Below, piece by piece: positions 9,985-19,790 of a stretch of DNA of 64,000 bases. The first letter of the stretch is position 1; each line of letters opens with the position of its first letter. The translations under genes were made by a program, and so were the position numbers. The stretch is taken from NCBI RefSeq assembly GCF_026967805.1, contig NZ_JAPVBG010000002.1, forward strand, positions 1,252,238 to 1,316,237, in the 5' to 3' direction. Under the pieces are notes generated by a model. That model did no database searches, was not told the origin of the DNA, and saw only the letters and a program-made list of their open reading frames with translations. This stretch comes from Blastococcus sp. VKM Ac-2987 (GTDB taxonomy: Bacteria > Actinomycetota > Actinomycetes > Mycobacteriales > Geodermatophilaceae).

Positions 9985-10350
9985 GTGACTGATACGCGTA
10001 ACGTGCTTCGCATGATGGCATCGGGCGCGGGGTGGACCTTTCTGTCCAACCACGGGCACGTGCTCGTCAGCCTCGCCGCCGACCCGGACGTCCGGATGCG
10101 TGACGTGGCGGCGCGGGTGGGGATCACGGAGCGGGCGGTCCAGATGATCGTCGGCGACCTCGAGCAGGCCGGGTACGTCATCCGGGAGCGGGTCGGGCGG
10201 CGCAACCGCTACACCGTCGTCACGCAGGGCCGCTTCCGGCACGACCTGGAGCGGCACGTCCTCGTGGGCGACTTCCTGGCGCTCGTCCTGGCGGAGTCGG
10301 TCGGCGCCGTGCCGACCGCGGAGTCGGGAGCGGCCGCTCGCCGGGCCTGA
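9985..10350 (+). CDS. Winged-helix transcriptional regulator
   Basis: A 121-aa DNA-binding protein. Residues about 12-85 form a winged helix: FLSNHGHVLVSLAADPDVRMRDVAARVGITERAVQMIVGDLEQAGYVIRERVGRRNRYTVV, with the recognition helix at GITERAVQMIVGDLE and the wing at RERVGRRNRY (MarR/ArsR-like). There is no sensor domain apart from a short C-terminal helix (VLVGDFLALVLAESVG), probably for dimerisation. GTG 9985 has an upstream GAGGGG; ATG 10012 lacks a ribosome site. It is divergent from the baeRF pair, which it may regulate. Confidence 0.8.
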   Translation: MTDTRNVLRMMASGAGWTFLSNHGHVLVSLAADPDVRMRDVAARVGITERAVQMIVGDLEQAGYVIRERVGRRNRYTVVTQGRFRHDLERHVLVGDFLALVLAESVGAVPTAESGAAARRA

Positions 10351-10360
10351 GCCGCGGTGC

Positions 10361-10591
10361 TCAGTGCAGATCTGCGGGGGTACGGACACGCGCGTCGCCG
10401 GTGGAGGGTGACGCCGGGACTGCCGTGACCGCCGGCCGGCACCCGTCGGCCGGCCGGGCGGCCGGGAGGGGAGTCCGGGCGTGGGGCCGGAGGGTGCCCC
10501 GGGGCGCCCATGCTCGACCGCGGGGGTGGGTGCGCAGGGCCAGCAGCCCGATCACCAGGATGAGGGCCGCCCAAGCGAGGACATCGGACAC
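10361..10591 (-). CDS. Small single-pass membrane protein
   Basis: A 76-aa frame starting at GTG 10591 with an unusually strong ribosome site (GGGGAGGAG) five bases upstream. Residues 4-20 (VLAWAALILVIGLLALR) form one transmembrane helix. The rest is a basic, proline-rich cytoplasmic tail without recognisable motif. No homologue recalled. The ribosome site and N-terminal helix make it plausible as a real gene, but the tail composition resembles unselected GC-rich sequence. Confidence 0.45.
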   Translation of the reverse strand: MSDVLAWAALILVIGLLALRTHPRGRAWAPRGTLRPHARTPLPAARPADGCRPAVTAVPASPSTGDARVRTPADLH

Positions 10592-10891
10592 GAGGACTCC
10601 TCCCCATCCGGCCGCAGCACGGTCGGCCGGTGTTGACCGGCAATCCTACTCGCGAAACTAGCTTCGGACAATGTCCCGGCGTCGCGCTGCGGACCCCTCC
10701 GGATGGCGGCGCGGCGGGCCGACCCGTCGCCGGTGGTGGCCGGGGGGGACGCCCGCGGCGGCGCCCGTGCGGGGAGGTGGGTGGATACGCTGGGCCCAGG
10801 AGGCGCGAGGGATCGGCACGGCCGGGCCCGTCGCCGTGTCGCCGGTCGTCGGACCGGCGGGCCGCGCCACGAGCTGTGACGAGGACGTGCT
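10592..10891 (+). promoter_or_regulatory. ffh upstream region with -10-like TACGCT
   Basis: Three hundred bases without a supported gene. A TACGCT hexamer at 10786-10791 (context GTGGATACGCTGGG) is a plausible actinobacterial -10 box about 100 bases before ffh. No clear -35 or riboswitch-like structure was seen. Confidence 0.35.
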
Positions 10892-12469
10892 GTGTTCGAG
10901 ACCCTCTCCGACCGCCTCGACAAGGTCTTCACCGGCCTGCGGGGCAAGGGTCGGCTCACCGACGCCGACATCGACGCGACCGCACGCGAGATCCGGATCG
11001 CGCTGCTGGAGGCCGACGTCGCGCTGCCGGCGGTGCGGGCCTTCATCGCCGCGGTCAAGGAGCGCGCCCGCGGGGCCGAGGTCTCCCAGGCGCTGAACCC
11101 GGCGCAGCAGGTCATCAAGATCGTCAACGAGGAGCTCGTCCAGATCCTCGGTGGCGAGACCCGCCGCATCCGGCTGGCCAAGCAGTCGCCGACGGTGATC
11201 ATGCTGGCCGGTCTCCAGGGTGCCGGTAAGACCACCCTGGCGGGCAAGCTCGGCCGCTGGCTGAAGTCGCAGGGGCACACCCCGCTGCTGGTCGCGGCAG
11301 ACCTGCAGCGCCCGAACGCGGTGAACCAGCTGTCGATCGTCGCCGGGCAGGCGGGTGTCGACGTCTTCGCGCCCGAGCCGGGCAACGGCGTCGGCGACCC
11401 GGTGCAGGTGGCCCGCGACTCGATCGACCACGCGCGCCGCACGATGCACGACATCGTCGTCGTCGACACCGCCGGTCGGCTCGGCATCGACGCCGAGCTG
11501 ATGCGGCAGGCCGCGGACATCCGCGACGTCGTCACGCCGGACGAGACGCTGTTCGTCGTCGACGCGATGATCGGTCAGGACGCCGTCACCACCGCGCAGG
11601 CCTTCCAGGAGGGCGTCGGCTTCACCGGCGTCGTCCTGACCAAGCTCGACGGTGACGCCCGCGGTGGCGCGGCGCTCTCGGTCCGGTACGTGACCGGGCA
11701 GCCGATCATGTTCGCCTCCACCGGCGAGAAGCTCACCGACTTCGACGTCTTCCACCCCGAGCGGATGGCCTCGCGCATCCTCGGGATGGGCGACGTGCTG
11801 ACCCTCATCGAGCAGGCCGAGCAGGCCTTCGACGCCGACCAGGCCGAGAAGATGGCCGGCAAGCTCACCTCGCGCGAGGGCTTCAGCCTCGAGGACTTCC
11901 TCGAGCAGATGATGGCCATCCGCAAGATGGGGCCGATCGCGAACCTGCTCGGCATGCTGCCCGGCGCGAACCAGATGAAGGAACAGCTCGCCCAGGTGGA
12001 CGACCGCGACCTCGACCGCACCGCGGCGATCATCCGGTCGATGACCCCGCAGGAGCGGGTCGAGCCGAAGATCATCAACGCGTCGCGGCGGGTGCGCATC
12101 GCAAACGGTTCCGGGGTGACCGTCACCGAGGTGAACGGGCTGCTGGAGCGGTTCGCCCAGGCGCAGAAGATGATGGGCCAGATGGCCGGCAGCATGGGCC
12201 TGCCGGGCATGGGCCCCATGTCGAAGAAGGCCCGCGGCCGGCAGATGCAGGCGCAGTCGAAGAAGGGCAAGGGGAAGAAGGGGAAGGGCAAGGGCGGTCC
12301 CGCCCGGCGGCCGGTGGGCGCGCCCGGCCTCCCGCCCGGCGCCGGCTTCCCGGGTGGGGCGAACCCCTTCGGCGGCGGCGGGATGCCGGGGCTGCCCCCG
12401 GGTCAGGGCCTGCCCGACCTCACCAAGCTGAACTTCGACCAGTTCAAGGACGAGCGGCCCGGCCGGTGA
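10892..12469 (+). CDS. ffh: Signal recognition particle protein Ffh
   Basis: GTPase and signal-peptide-binding subunit of SRP, 525 aa. The NG domain shows GLQGAGKTTLAGKLG, DLQRPNAVNQL, DTAGRLGID and TKLDGDARGG. The methionine-rich M domain follows from about residue 300, with the RNA-binding helix-turn-helix region ERVEPKIINASRRVRIANGSG. The C-terminal ~80 residues are a Lys/Gly-rich tail (SKKGKGKKGKGKGG) then Gly/Pro-rich sequence, longer than in E. coli. Start GTG 10892. The stop overlaps the next gene by four bases (GTGA). Confidence 0.97.
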   Translation: MFETLSDRLDKVFTGLRGKGRLTDADIDATAREIRIALLEADVALPAVRAFIAAVKERARGAEVSQALNPAQQVIKIVNEELVQILGGETRRIRLAKQSPTVIMLAGLQGAGKTTLAGKLGRWLKSQGHTPLLVAADLQRPNAVNQLSIVAGQAGVDVFAPEPGNGVGDPVQVARDSIDHARRTMHDIVVVDTAGRLGIDAELMRQAADIRDVVTPDETLFVVDAMIGQDAVTTAQAFQEGVGFTGVVLTKLDGDARGGAALSVRYVTGQPIMFASTGEKLTDFDVFHPERMASRILGMGDVLTLIEQAEQAFDADQAEKMAGKLTSREGFSLEDFLEQMMAIRKMGPIANLLGMLPGANQMKEQLAQVDDRDLDRTAAIIRSMTPQERVEPKIINASRRVRIANGSGVTVTEVNGLLERFAQAQKMMGQMAGSMGLPGMGPMSKKARGRQMQAQSKKGKGKKGKGKGGPARRPVGAPGLPPGAGFPGGANPFGGGGMPGLPPGQGLPDLTKLNFDQFKDERPGR

Positions 12470-13554
12470 GCGCGCTGCCGTCGCTCCACCTCTCCGGGGT
12501 GGTGCTCCCCGAGGGAGAGCACCGCGACGTCTGGGTCCGCGACGGCCGCTTCACCTTCGAGCCGGTACCGGGCGCGGAGACGGTCAGCCGGAACGGCTGG
12601 CTGCTCCCCGGGCTGGTCGACGCGCACTGCCACGTGGGCATCGCCCGCGGCGGTGGGCACGTCGAGGACATCGCCTCCGCGCGCACCCAGGCGCTCACCG
12701 AGCGGGACGCCGGGGTGCTCGCGCTGCGCGACTGCGGCTCGCCGGTGGACACCCGTGAGCTGGACGGCGACCCTGAGCTGCCGACGATCATCCGGGCCGG
12801 GCGGCACATCGCCCGCACCCGCCGCTACATCCCCGGGCTCGGCGTCGAGATCGAGCCCGAGGACCTCGTCGAACAGACCCGGATCCAGGCCCGCCGTGGT
12901 GACGGCTGGGTGAAGCTGGTCGGCGACTGGATCGACCGCTCGGTCGGCGACCTCGCGCCCGAGTGGCCGGCCGACGTGCTCGCGGCGGCGATCGCGGCCG
13001 CGCACGAGGAGGGCGCGCGGGTCACCGCGCACACCTTCGGCACCGACGCGCTCCCGGGGCTGATCGAGGGCGGCATCGACTGCATCGAGCACGGCACCGG
13101 GCTGACCGAGGACCTCCTGGCCGAGATGGCCCGCCGGGGCACCGCCGTCGTCCCGACGCTGGTCAACGTGGAGAACTTCCCGGGCTTCGCGGCGGCGGGG
13201 GAGAAGAAGTTCCCCGGCTACGCCAGCACGATGCGGCGGCTGTACGCGAACTCCGGTGCGGTCGTCCGCGCCGCCTACGAGGCGGGGGTGCCGGTGTTCG
13301 CCGGCACCGACGCCGGCGGCGGCATCGACCACGGGGTCATCGCCGACGAGATCCGGGCGCTGTGCTCGGCCGGGATCCCGGCGGAGGCGGCGCTGGCCGC
13401 CGGCTCCTGGCGGGCGCGCGAGTGGCTCGGGCTGCGCGGGATCGAGGAGGGGGCGACCGCCGACGTGGTCGTCTACGGGACCGATCCGCGCGCCGACCTC
13501 GACGCGTTGCGGCGACCGCAGCGGACGATCCTCCGCGGCCGCCTGGTCGGCTGA
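12466..13554 (+). CDS. Amidohydrolase family protein
   Basis: A 362-aa metal-dependent hydrolase of the imidazolonepropionase/prolidase-like branch. Metal ligands are recognisable: DAHCHVG (first His pair), a Lys in WVKLVGDW that could be the bridging residue, HTFGTD, EHGTG, and the late Asp in AGTDAGGG. The ~60-residue N-terminal and C-terminal segments make the small beta-sandwich (ADVVVYGTDPRADL). The gene is coupled to ffh and has the same position as the amidohydrolase gene next to ffh in mycobacteria. Substrate unknown. Confidence 0.85.
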   Translation: MSALPSLHLSGVVLPEGEHRDVWVRDGRFTFEPVPGAETVSRNGWLLPGLVDAHCHVGIARGGGHVEDIASARTQALTERDAGVLALRDCGSPVDTRELDGDPELPTIIRAGRHIARTRRYIPGLGVEIEPEDLVEQTRIQARRGDGWVKLVGDWIDRSVGDLAPEWPADVLAAAIAAAHEEGARVTAHTFGTDALPGLIEGGIDCIEHGTGLTEDLLAEMARRGTAVVPTLVNVENFPGFAAAGEKKFPGYASTMRRLYANSGAVVRAAYEAGVPVFAGTDAGGGIDHGVIADEIRALCSAGIPAEAALAAGSWRAREWLGLRGIEEGATADVVVYGTDPRADLDALRRPQRTILRGRLVG

Positions 13555-13558
13555 ACGC

Positions 13559-13578
13559 CCGCCGCCCCGGAGCGGCGG
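13559..13578. terminator. Hairpin between convergent amidohydrolase and LCP genes
   Basis: CCGCCGC (13559-13565) pairs with GCGGCGG (13572-13578) around a 6-base loop, in the 27 bases between the two stop codons. Symmetric, so it could serve both strands; no T tract. Confidence 0.45.
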
Positions 13579-13581
13579 CGG

Positions 13582-15129
13582 TCAGTTGATGCAGCCGGTG
13601 TCGGCGGCGGTGCGGGCGTCCTCGCCCGCCGCGGGGTCCGCCGGCGGCTGGGCGTCGGTGGCCTCCCCGATGCCGTTGAAGTCCCCGCCGAGGACGAGCT
13701 GCACGGTGCCCGGCGTGGCGTCGTCGACGAGCCGCGTGACAGCTCCGGGGACGGCGGCGGCGAGCGTGGCGGCGAGGGCCTCGTCGCCGGCGGCGTGCCG
13801 GATCTCGGTCTGCTCGTAGTCGGCGGAGTCGGCGTTGCCCGTGGACGCCACCGTGAAGCCGCCGGCCTCGAGGTCGGCCTGGGCCTCGGCCGCCAGCCCG
13901 CCCGTCCCCGAGCCGTTGAAGACGGCGACCGCCACCTCCGAGGGGTCCACGGGGTCCGCCGGTGCGGCGTCCTCCGGTGCGGCGTCCTCCGGTGCGGCGT
14001 CCTCCGGTGCGGCCGACAGCTGCGCGAAGAACTGGCGCAGGGTCGCCTCGTCCTCGAGCCGGACGATGGAGGCGCTGCCCTCCCGGTCGATCCCGAGGTT
14101 GGGCACGGTCTGGAACTCGATGCTGCCCGTGGTGACCGACTGCATCTGCTCGGCGAGCTGGAGCAGGTTCAGGTCCTCGTCCACGGTGAGCGACTCGGCG
14201 GCGGCCTGCACGAGCTCGCGTTGCTTGCCCAGGTCGAGCAGCACGTCGTCGGAGAGCATCTTGCGCAGCACGCCGGCGATGAACACCTGCTGGCGGACGA
14301 TGCGGTCGAAGTCGCCCCCGGGCAGTCCGTGGCGCTGGCGGACGAACTTCAGCGCGTCGGCGCCGCTGATCGTCTGCGGGCCGGCCGGGAAGACCGCGCC
14401 CGACCACTCGCGGTCGTCGACGGCCTCGCAGAGGTTGACCTCGACGCCGCCCACGACCGAGCTGAGCTCGAAGAACCCGAGCAGGTCCACCTCGGCGTAG
14501 TGGTCGATCTGCAGCCCGGTGAGCCGGCTGATGGTCCGGACCAGCAGCTGTGCGCCGGCTGCCTGGCGGGCCGCCTCGTCCGTGGCGTCGTCGGCCGCGG
14601 CGTAGCCGTAGGCGTAGGCGGCGTTGAGCTTGTCCTCGCCGTGGCCGGGGATCTCGACCCAGGAGTCGCGGGGGAAGGAGACGAACGAGGCGCGCGACCC
14701 GTCGGCGGGGACGTGCACCAGGATCATCGTGTCGGTGTTGATGCCGGAGTCCGTGCCGGCGTTGAACTCGGCCAGCTGCTCGTCGGTCAGGCTGCTGCGG
14801 CTGTCGTTGCCGACCAGCAGCAGGTTCATCGCCTCCCTGGCGTCCCCGCTGTCCTCGTTGCCGTCGGCGGGGATGGCGTCGGTCCGGTTCACCGTCGCGT
14901 CGGCGACCTGCCCGAGGTACCAGCCCCAGCCCGAGCCGGCGAGCAGCAGCGCCGAGAGGACGCCGGCCAGGACCCGGCTGCCGACCACGAGGCGTCGGCG
15001 GGGGTCCCGCCGTCGCAGCCCGGCGGCGCTCGAGCCGGCGCGGGCACGTGGCGGCACGCCGGCCCGCGGGTCGAGCCGCGGGGGGAGCGGCCGGCCGGCG
15101 CGGTCGTCGTGCTGGCGGTCTCGGCCCAC
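13582..15129 (-). CDS. LytR-CpsA-Psr (LCP) cell-wall ligase with LytR_C domain
   Basis: A 515-aa envelope enzyme of the type that attaches glycopolymers such as arabinogalactan or teichoic acids to peptidoglycan. There is a cytoplasmic basic N-terminus, one transmembrane helix (residues about 52-70) and the LCP catalytic domain, with [37 protein letters not shown] and the Arg-rich KFVRQRHG. It ends in a LytR_C domain ([17 protein letters not shown]). The linker between domains carries an EDAAP repeat encoded by a 15-base tandem repeat. Start GTG 15129. Divergent from proS. Confidence 0.9.
   Translation of the reverse strand: MGRDRQHDDRAGRPLPPRLDPRAGVPPRARAGSSAAGLRRRDPRRRLVVGSRVLAGVLSALLLAGSGWGWYLGQVADATVNRTDAIPADGNEDSGDAREAMNLLLVGNDSRSSLTDEQLAEFNAGTDSGINTDTMILVHVPADGSRASFVSFPRDSWVEIPGHGEDKLNAAYAYGYAAADDATDEAARQAAGAQLLVRTISRLTGLQIDHYAEVDLLGFFELSSVVGGVEVNLCEAVDDREWSGAVFPAGPQTISGADALKFVRQRHGLPGGDFDRIVRQQVFIAGVLRKMLSDDVLLDLGKQRELVQAAAESLTVDEDLNLLQLAEQMQSVTTGSIEFQTVPNLGIDREGSASIVRLEDEATLRQFFAQLSAAPEDAAPEDAAPEDAAPADPVDPSEVAVAVFNGSGTGGLAAEAQADLEAGGFTVASTGNADSADYEQTEIRHAAGDEALAATLAAAVPGAVTRLVDDATPGTVQLVLGGDFNGIGEATDAQPPADPAAGEDARTAADTGCIN
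13961..14013 (-). repeat. 15-base tandem repeat inside LCP gene
   Basis: Three and a half exact copies of a 15-base unit (13961-13975, 13976-13990, 13991-14005, then 8 bases) encode the EDAAP linker. Identical copies at DNA level suggest recent slippage and possible length variation between strains. Confidence 0.85.
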
Positions 15130-15332
15130 GGACTACCTCGTTCCCGGGATCGGCCCCGCGGCGGGGGGTGTGTCGATGCGCCTCTGACCTGCCCGATCGT
15201 AGCCACTCGACGCTGCTCGCCGGGGCCCGTGGCAGGAGGGGACGGCCGCCGCCTCCGCGGTCGTGCCAGGTCCGGGGCCCGCCCGGTGGACGTGTCGGGA
15301 AACCGCTGCGGCGGGCCTGGGACACTCCTGGC

Positions 15333-17081
15333 GTGCTGTTGCGGATGTCCTCCCTGTTCCTGCGGACCCTTCGGGACGACCCGGCCGACGCCGAGGTCCC
15401 GAGCCACCGCCTGCTCGTGCGCGCCGGCTACATCCGGCGGGCCGCTCCCGGCGGGTTCAGCTGGCTGCCGCTGGGCTTCCGCGTCTTCCGCAACGTCGAG
15501 CGCATCGTCCGCGAGGAGATGGACGCGATGGGCGCGCAGGAGGTGCACTTCCCCTCGCTGCTGCCCAAGGAGCCCTACGAGGCCACCGGGCGCTGGACCG
15601 AGTACGGCGACAACCTGTTCCGGCTCAAGGACCGCCGCGGCGTCGACCACCTGCTCGGTCCCACGCACGAGGAGATGTTCACGCTCCTGGTCAAGGACCT
15701 GTACTCGTCGTACAAGGACCTGCCGCTGTCGCTCTACCAGATCCAGACCAAGTTCCGGGACGAGGCGCGTCCCCGGGCCGGGCTGCTGCGCGGCCGCGAG
15801 TTCACGATGAAGGACAGCTACTCCTTCGACGTCGACGACGCCGGGCTGGACAAGAGCTACACCGCGCACCGCGACGCCTACATCCGGATCTTCGACCGCC
15901 TGGGTCTGGAGTACGCGATCGTCTCGGCGATGTCCGGGGCCATGGGCGGCTCGAGGAGCGAGGAGTTCCTGCACCCGACCGCGATCGGCGAGGACACCTT
16001 CGTGCGCTCGCCCGGCGGCTACGCGGCCAACGTCGAGGCGGTCACCACCGTCGTCCCCGACGAGATCCCGCTCGAGGGCCTGCCCGAGGCGCACGTCGAG
16101 GACACCCCCGACACCCCGACGATCGAGACGCTGGTCGCCGTCGCGCGGCAGCTGTTCCCCGACGCCGGCTACACCGCCGCCTCGACGCTGAAGAACGTCG
16201 TCGTCACGCTCGTGCACCCCGACGGGACCCGCGAGCCGCTGGTGATCGGCCTGCCGGGCAACCGCGACGTCGACGCCAAGCGCCTGGAGGCGCAGGTCGC
16301 GCCGGCCGAGGTCGAGCCGTTCACCGAGTTCGAGAAGCACCCCGCGCTGGTCAAGGGCTACATCGGCCCGCAGGCGCTCGGCGCCGACAGCGAGTCCGGC
16401 ATCCGCTACCTGGTCGACCCGCGGGTCGTCCCCGGCACCCGCTGGATCACCGGCGCCAACGCGCCGGGCAAGCACGTGTTCGACCTCGTCGCCGGCCGGG
16501 ACTTCACCTGGGACGGCGTCATCGAGGCCGCCGAGGTGCTCGCCGGCGACCCCGCGCCCGACGGCTCCGGCCCGCTGGAGCTGGCCCGCGGCGTGGAGAT
16601 GGGCCACATCTTCCAGCTGGGCCGCAAGTACGCCGAGGCGCTCGATCTCAGGGTGCTCGACGAGAACGGCAAGCTCGTCACCGTCACCATGGGCTCCTAC
16701 GGCATCGGTGTCTCCCGTGCCGTGGCCGCGATCGCCGAGTCCACGCACGACGAGCTCGGCCTGGTCTGGCCGCGCGAGGTCGCCCCGGCCGACGTGCACG
16801 TCGTCGCCACCGGCAAGGACCCGGCGATCTTCACCGCCGCCGAGGGGCTGGCCGCCGAGCTGGTCGCCGCCGGGCTGACGGTGCTCTACGACGACCGCCC
16901 GAAGGTGTCACCCGGCGTGAAGTTCAAGGACGCCGAGCTGCTCGGCATGCCGACGATCGTCACCGTCGGCCGCGGCCTGGCAGAGGGCGTCCTGGAGCTG
17001 CGCGACCGGGCCACCGGCGCGCGCGAGGAGATCCCGGTCGACGGCGCGGCGGCCCGCGTGGTCGCCGTCGTCCGGGGCTGA
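15333..17081 (+). CDS. proS: Prolyl-tRNA synthetase
   Basis: Class II aminoacyl-tRNA synthetase, 582 aa, bacterial type with the INS editing domain. The N-terminus [25 protein letters not shown] matches mycobacterial ProS, which fixes the start at GTG 15333. Motif 2 is seen at [25 protein letters not shown] and motif 3 at [14 protein letters not shown]. The editing insertion spans about residues 220-400, and the anticodon-binding domain is at the end ([22 protein letters not shown]). In mycobacteria proS sits beside rimP; here it lies 46 kb away from rimP, next to rpsP. Confidence 0.97.
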   Translation: MLLRMSSLFLRTLRDDPADAEVPSHRLLVRAGYIRRAAPGGFSWLPLGFRVFRNVERIVREEMDAMGAQEVHFPSLLPKEPYEATGRWTEYGDNLFRLKDRRGVDHLLGPTHEEMFTLLVKDLYSSYKDLPLSLYQIQTKFRDEARPRAGLLRGREFTMKDSYSFDVDDAGLDKSYTAHRDAYIRIFDRLGLEYAIVSAMSGAMGGSRSEEFLHPTAIGEDTFVRSPGGYAANVEAVTTVVPDEIPLEGLPEAHVEDTPDTPTIETLVAVARQLFPDAGYTAASTLKNVVVTLVHPDGTREPLVIGLPGNRDVDAKRLEAQVAPAEVEPFTEFEKHPALVKGYIGPQALGADSESGIRYLVDPRVVPGTRWITGANAPGKHVFDLVAGRDFTWDGVIEAAEVLAGDPAPDGSGPLELARGVEMGHIFQLGRKYAEALDLRVLDENGKLVTVTMGSYGIGVSRAVAAIAESTHDELGLVWPREVAPADVHVVATGKDPAIFTAAEGLAAELVAAGLTVLYDDRPKVSPGVKFKDAELLGMPTIVTVGRGLAEGVLELRDRATGAREEIPVDGAAARVVAVVRG

Positions 17082-17085
17082 CGAG

Positions 17086-17110
17086 CGCCCGGTACGGGGC
17101 CGGCCGGGCG
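17086..17110 (+). terminator. Hairpin after proS
   Basis: CGCCCGG (17086-17092) and CCGGGCG (17104-17110) form a 7-base stem directly after the proS stop and just before the putative rpsP promoter. No T tract. Confidence 0.4.
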
Positions 17111-17249
17111 TCTGGCACAATGAACGGTCGAACACGGCTTCAGCGGCCCTCTCACCGTTGACGCACGTGTCCATCGCTCCGCCCCGGCGTACCCCCACAC
17201 GTCGCTCCGGCGAGCAACCACACAGCGTTCGAGGAGTACACCACCCACC
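17111..17249 (+). promoter_or_regulatory. rpsP promoter motif and about 130-base leader
   Basis: TGGCACAATG at 17113-17122 resembles an extended -10 element and recurs, slightly changed, the same distance before rplS. The leader between it and rpsP contains a possible long-range pair AACGGT (17123-17128) with ACCGTT (17154-17159). Confidence 0.4.
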
Positions 17250-17741
17250 GTGGCCACCAAGATCAAGCTCATGCGCCTGGGCAAGATGCGCGCGCCGTAC
17301 TACCGCATCGTCGTCGCCGACGCCCGCACCAAGCGGGACGGGCGCTCGATCGAGACGATCGGCAAGTACCACCCGAAGGAGGACCCCTCCTTCATCGAGG
17401 TCGACTCCGAGCGTGCGCAGTACTGGCTCGGCGTCGGCGCGCAGCCGACCGAGGCCGTCGCCGCCATCTTCCGGGTCTCCGGTGACTGGCAGAAGTTCAA
17501 GGGCGAGCCGGCCCCGGCCCCGATGAAGGTCGCCGAGCCCAAGCCGGACAAGAAGGCCCTGTACGAGGCCGCCGTCCGCTCCGGCATGGACGAGCCGACC
17601 ACGGAGGCGACCACCGCCAAGAAGAAGGCGGCGCCGAAGAAGGCCGCCGACGCTCCCGCCGCCGAGGCGCCTGCTGCCGAGGCGCCTGCTGCCGAGGCCC
17701 CCGCGGCCGAGGTCGCTCCGGCCGAGACGCCGGCCGAGTAA
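17250..17741 (+). CDS. rpsP: 30S ribosomal protein S16
   Basis: Residues 1-85 are the S16 fold, starting [31 protein letters not shown], with [11 protein letters not shown] and [13 protein letters not shown]. The protein is 163 aa, roughly double E. coli S16, as in other actinobacteria. The extra C-terminal tail is Lys-rich ([10 protein letters not shown]) and then a PAAEA repeat encoded by near-identical 15-base units. Start GTG 17250 follows CGAGGAG. First gene of the rpsP-khpA-rimM-trmD operon. Confidence 0.97.
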   Translation: MATKIKLMRLGKMRAPYYRIVVADARTKRDGRSIETIGKYHPKEDPSFIEVDSERAQYWLGVGAQPTEAVAAIFRVSGDWQKFKGEPAPAPMKVAEPKPDKKALYEAAVRSGMDEPTTEATTAKKKAAPKKAADAPAAEAPAAEAPAAEAPAAEVAPAETPAE

Positions 17742-17744
17742 GAC

Positions 17745-17981
17745 GTGCTCGAAGACGCGCTCGAGCACCTGGTCAAGGGCATCGTCGACAACCCCGACGA
17801 CGTCACCGTCGACCTGCTCACCAACCGCCGCGGCAAGACCCTCGAGATCCGGGTGCACCCGGACGACCTCGGCAAGGTCATCGGCCGCGGCGGGCGCACC
17901 GCCAAGGCGCTGCGCCAGGTGATGACCGGGGTCGGCGGACGGGGCCTGCGGGTCGACGTCGTCGACACCGACGGGCGCTGA
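17745..17981 (+). CDS. khpA: KH-domain RNA-binding protein KhpA
   Basis: A 78-aa single KH-domain protein. The GXXG loop that holds RNA is VIGRGGRTAKALRQV (residues about 45-59), preceded by LEIRVHPDDLGK. It starts three bases after rpsP, in the usual rpsP-khpA-rimM-trmD order. Homologues act with KhpB as small-RNA or mRNA binding proteins affecting cell elongation in Gram-positive bacteria. Confidence 0.93.
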   Translation: MLEDALEHLVKGIVDNPDDVTVDLLTNRRGKTLEIRVHPDDLGKVIGRGGRTAKALRQVMTGVGGRGLRVDVVDTDGR

Positions 17982-18006
17982 GCACGAACCCTCCGGGCGC
18001 CGGCAC

Positions 18007-18552
18007 GTGACAGCACAGCACGAACCCACCGACACCGTGGTGGTCGGCCGGATCGGCCGGCCCCACGGTGTCCGTGGTCTGGCCACCGTCGAGGTCCGCA
18101 CCGACGACCCCGACCGCCGCTTCGCCCCGGGAGCGGTGCTGGCCACCGACCCGCCGGAGCGCGGCCCCCTGACCGTCGTCGACAAGCGGTGGCACAGCGG
18201 CACCCTGCTGCTGCAGCTCGCCGACGCCTCGGGCGCGGTCTACGACGTCCGCGAGGCCGTCGACGAGCTGCGCAACACCCTCCTGGTGGTCCCGATCGCG
18301 GACCTGCCGGAGATCGAGGAGCCCGACTCCTACTACGACCACCAGCTGGTCGGCCTGGCCGCCCGGCTGCCCGACGACTCGGTCCTCGGCGAGGTCACGG
18401 GGGTCCGCCACGAGGCGCAGGACCTGCTCGTCGTGCGGCGCGCGGAGGGCGGCGAGGCGCTGATCCCGTTCGTGTCGGCGATCGTGCCCACCGTCGACGT
18501 CGCCGGCGGCTTCCTGGTGGTGGACCCGCCCGAGGGGCTGCTCGACCTGTGA
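18007..18552 (+). CDS. rimM: Ribosome maturation factor RimM
   Basis: A 16S rRNA processing factor acting on the 30S head, 181 aa. The N-terminal RimM barrel begins [29 protein letters not shown]. The C-terminal PRC-barrel-like domain has [25 protein letters not shown] and [31 protein letters not shown]. The stop overlaps the trmD start as GTGA, so the two are coupled. Confidence 0.95.
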   Translation: MTAQHEPTDTVVVGRIGRPHGVRGLATVEVRTDDPDRRFAPGAVLATDPPERGPLTVVDKRWHSGTLLLQLADASGAVYDVREAVDELRNTLLVVPIADLPEIEEPDSYYDHQLVGLAARLPDDSVLGEVTGVRHEAQDLLVVRRAEGGEALIPFVSAIVPTVDVAGGFLVVDPPEGLLDL

Positions 18553-19292
18553 GCGACGCCTTTCGCATCGACGTCGTCACCATCTTCCCCGAGTACCTCG
18601 CGCCGCTGCGCCAGTCGCTGCTCGGCAAGGCCATCGAGCGCGGCCTGGTGAGCGTCGGCGTGCACGACCTGCGCGAGTGGACCGACGACGTGCACCGCAC
18701 CGTCGACGACGCCCCCTACGGCGGCGGCCCGGGCATGGTGATGAAGCCCGAGCCGTGGGGCCGCGCGCTCGACGCCGTCCGCCCGCCCGGCACCCGGCTC
18801 GTCGTCCCGACCCCGGCCGGCCGGCCGTTCACCCAGCGGATGGCCGCCGGGTGGGCCACCGAGCCGGGGCTGGTCTTCGCCTGCGGCCGCTACGAGGGCA
18901 TCGACCAGCGGGTCGCCGACTGGGCGGCCGACGCGGGGCCGGTCTCCGAGGTGTCGATCGGCGACTACGTGCTCGCCGGCGGCGAGTCCGCGGTGCTGGT
19001 GATGACCGAGGCGGTCACCCGGCTCCTCCCGGGCGTCGTCGGCAACCGCGAGTCGGTGGAGTTCGACTCGCACGCCGACGGGCTGCTCGAGGGCCCCTCC
19101 TACACCCGGCCGGCCACCTGGCGGGGCCACGAGGTGCCCGGGGTGCTGCTCTCCGGCGATCACGCCGGCATCGCCCGCTGGCGCCGCGGGCAGTCGCTGC
19201 GCCGCACCGCGGCCCGCCGTCCCGACCTGCTCGCCGCCCTGCCCGACGACGCGCTCACCGACGCCGAGCGGACGGCGCTGGCCGGTGAGTGA
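18549..19292 (+). CDS. trmD: tRNA (guanine-37-N1)-methyltransferase
   Basis: Makes m1G37 in tRNAs that read CNN and GGG-type codons, preventing frameshifting. 247 aa with the SPOUT knot. Visible signatures are [22 protein letters not shown], the substrate loop [28 protein letters not shown], and the knot motif [34 protein letters not shown] 18549 overlaps the rimM stop, and the 3' end overlaps the Nudix gene by 8 bases. Confidence 0.96.
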   Translation: MSDAFRIDVVTIFPEYLAPLRQSLLGKAIERGLVSVGVHDLREWTDDVHRTVDDAPYGGGPGMVMKPEPWGRALDAVRPPGTRLVVPTPAGRPFTQRMAAGWATEPGLVFACGRYEGIDQRVADWAADAGPVSEVSIGDYVLAGGESAVLVMTEAVTRLLPGVVGNRESVEFDSHADGLLEGPSYTRPATWRGHEVPGVLLSGDHAGIARWRRGQSLRRTAARRPDLLAALPDDALTDAERTALAGE

Positions 19293-19785
19293 GCGGCCGG
19301 TGCTCAGGACGACGGCGCGCGTCGTCGTCCTCGACCCCGGCGGCCGGGTGCTGCTGCTCGGCGCCCGGCTGCCCGGCCCGGCGCTGCCGCCCGGCGAGGT
19401 GCTGTTCTGGTACACACCCGGCGGGGGTGTGGAGGACGGCGAGACGCTGCGCGGGGCCGCCGTCCGGGAGCTGGCCGAGGAGATCGGGCTGCGCACCGAC
19501 CCCGCCTCGCTGGAGGGGCCGGTCTGGCTGCGGCGGCACGTCGGGTCCTTCGGCGAACAGCTCTACGACACCCGCGAGACCTACTTCGTGCTCCGCGACG
19601 TCGTGCACGAGGTGGTGCCCGGGGCGCTCACCGAGCTGGAGCTGCTGGCCGACGAGCCGCATCGCTGGTGGACGCCGGGGGAGCTGGTCGCGGGCGGCGT
19701 GGACCTCGTGCCGGGCGACCTGGCCGCCCTGCTCGCCGAGCTGGCCGCCGGCCGGTGGACGGGGCCCCCGCGCGTCGTCGCCTGA
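19285..19785 (+). CDS. Nudix hydrolase
   Basis: A 166-aa Nudix enzyme hydrolysing an unknown nucleoside-diphosphate-linked substrate. The Nudix box is [24 protein letters not shown] (residues about 47-70), with the REXXEE metal-binding glutamates intact. The start GTG 19285 lies inside the end of trmD, so it should be co-translated with the trmD operon. The tail [18 protein letters not shown] is typical of small housekeeping Nudix proteins. Confidence 0.9.
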   Translation: MSERPVLRTTARVVVLDPGGRVLLLGARLPGPALPPGEVLFWYTPGGGVEDGETLRGAAVRELAEEIGLRTDPASLEGPVWLRRHVGSFGEQLYDTRETYFVLRDVVHEVVPGALTELELLADEPHRWWTPGELVAGGVDLVPGDLAALLAELAAGRWTGPPRVVA

Positions 19786-19790
19786 GGATG

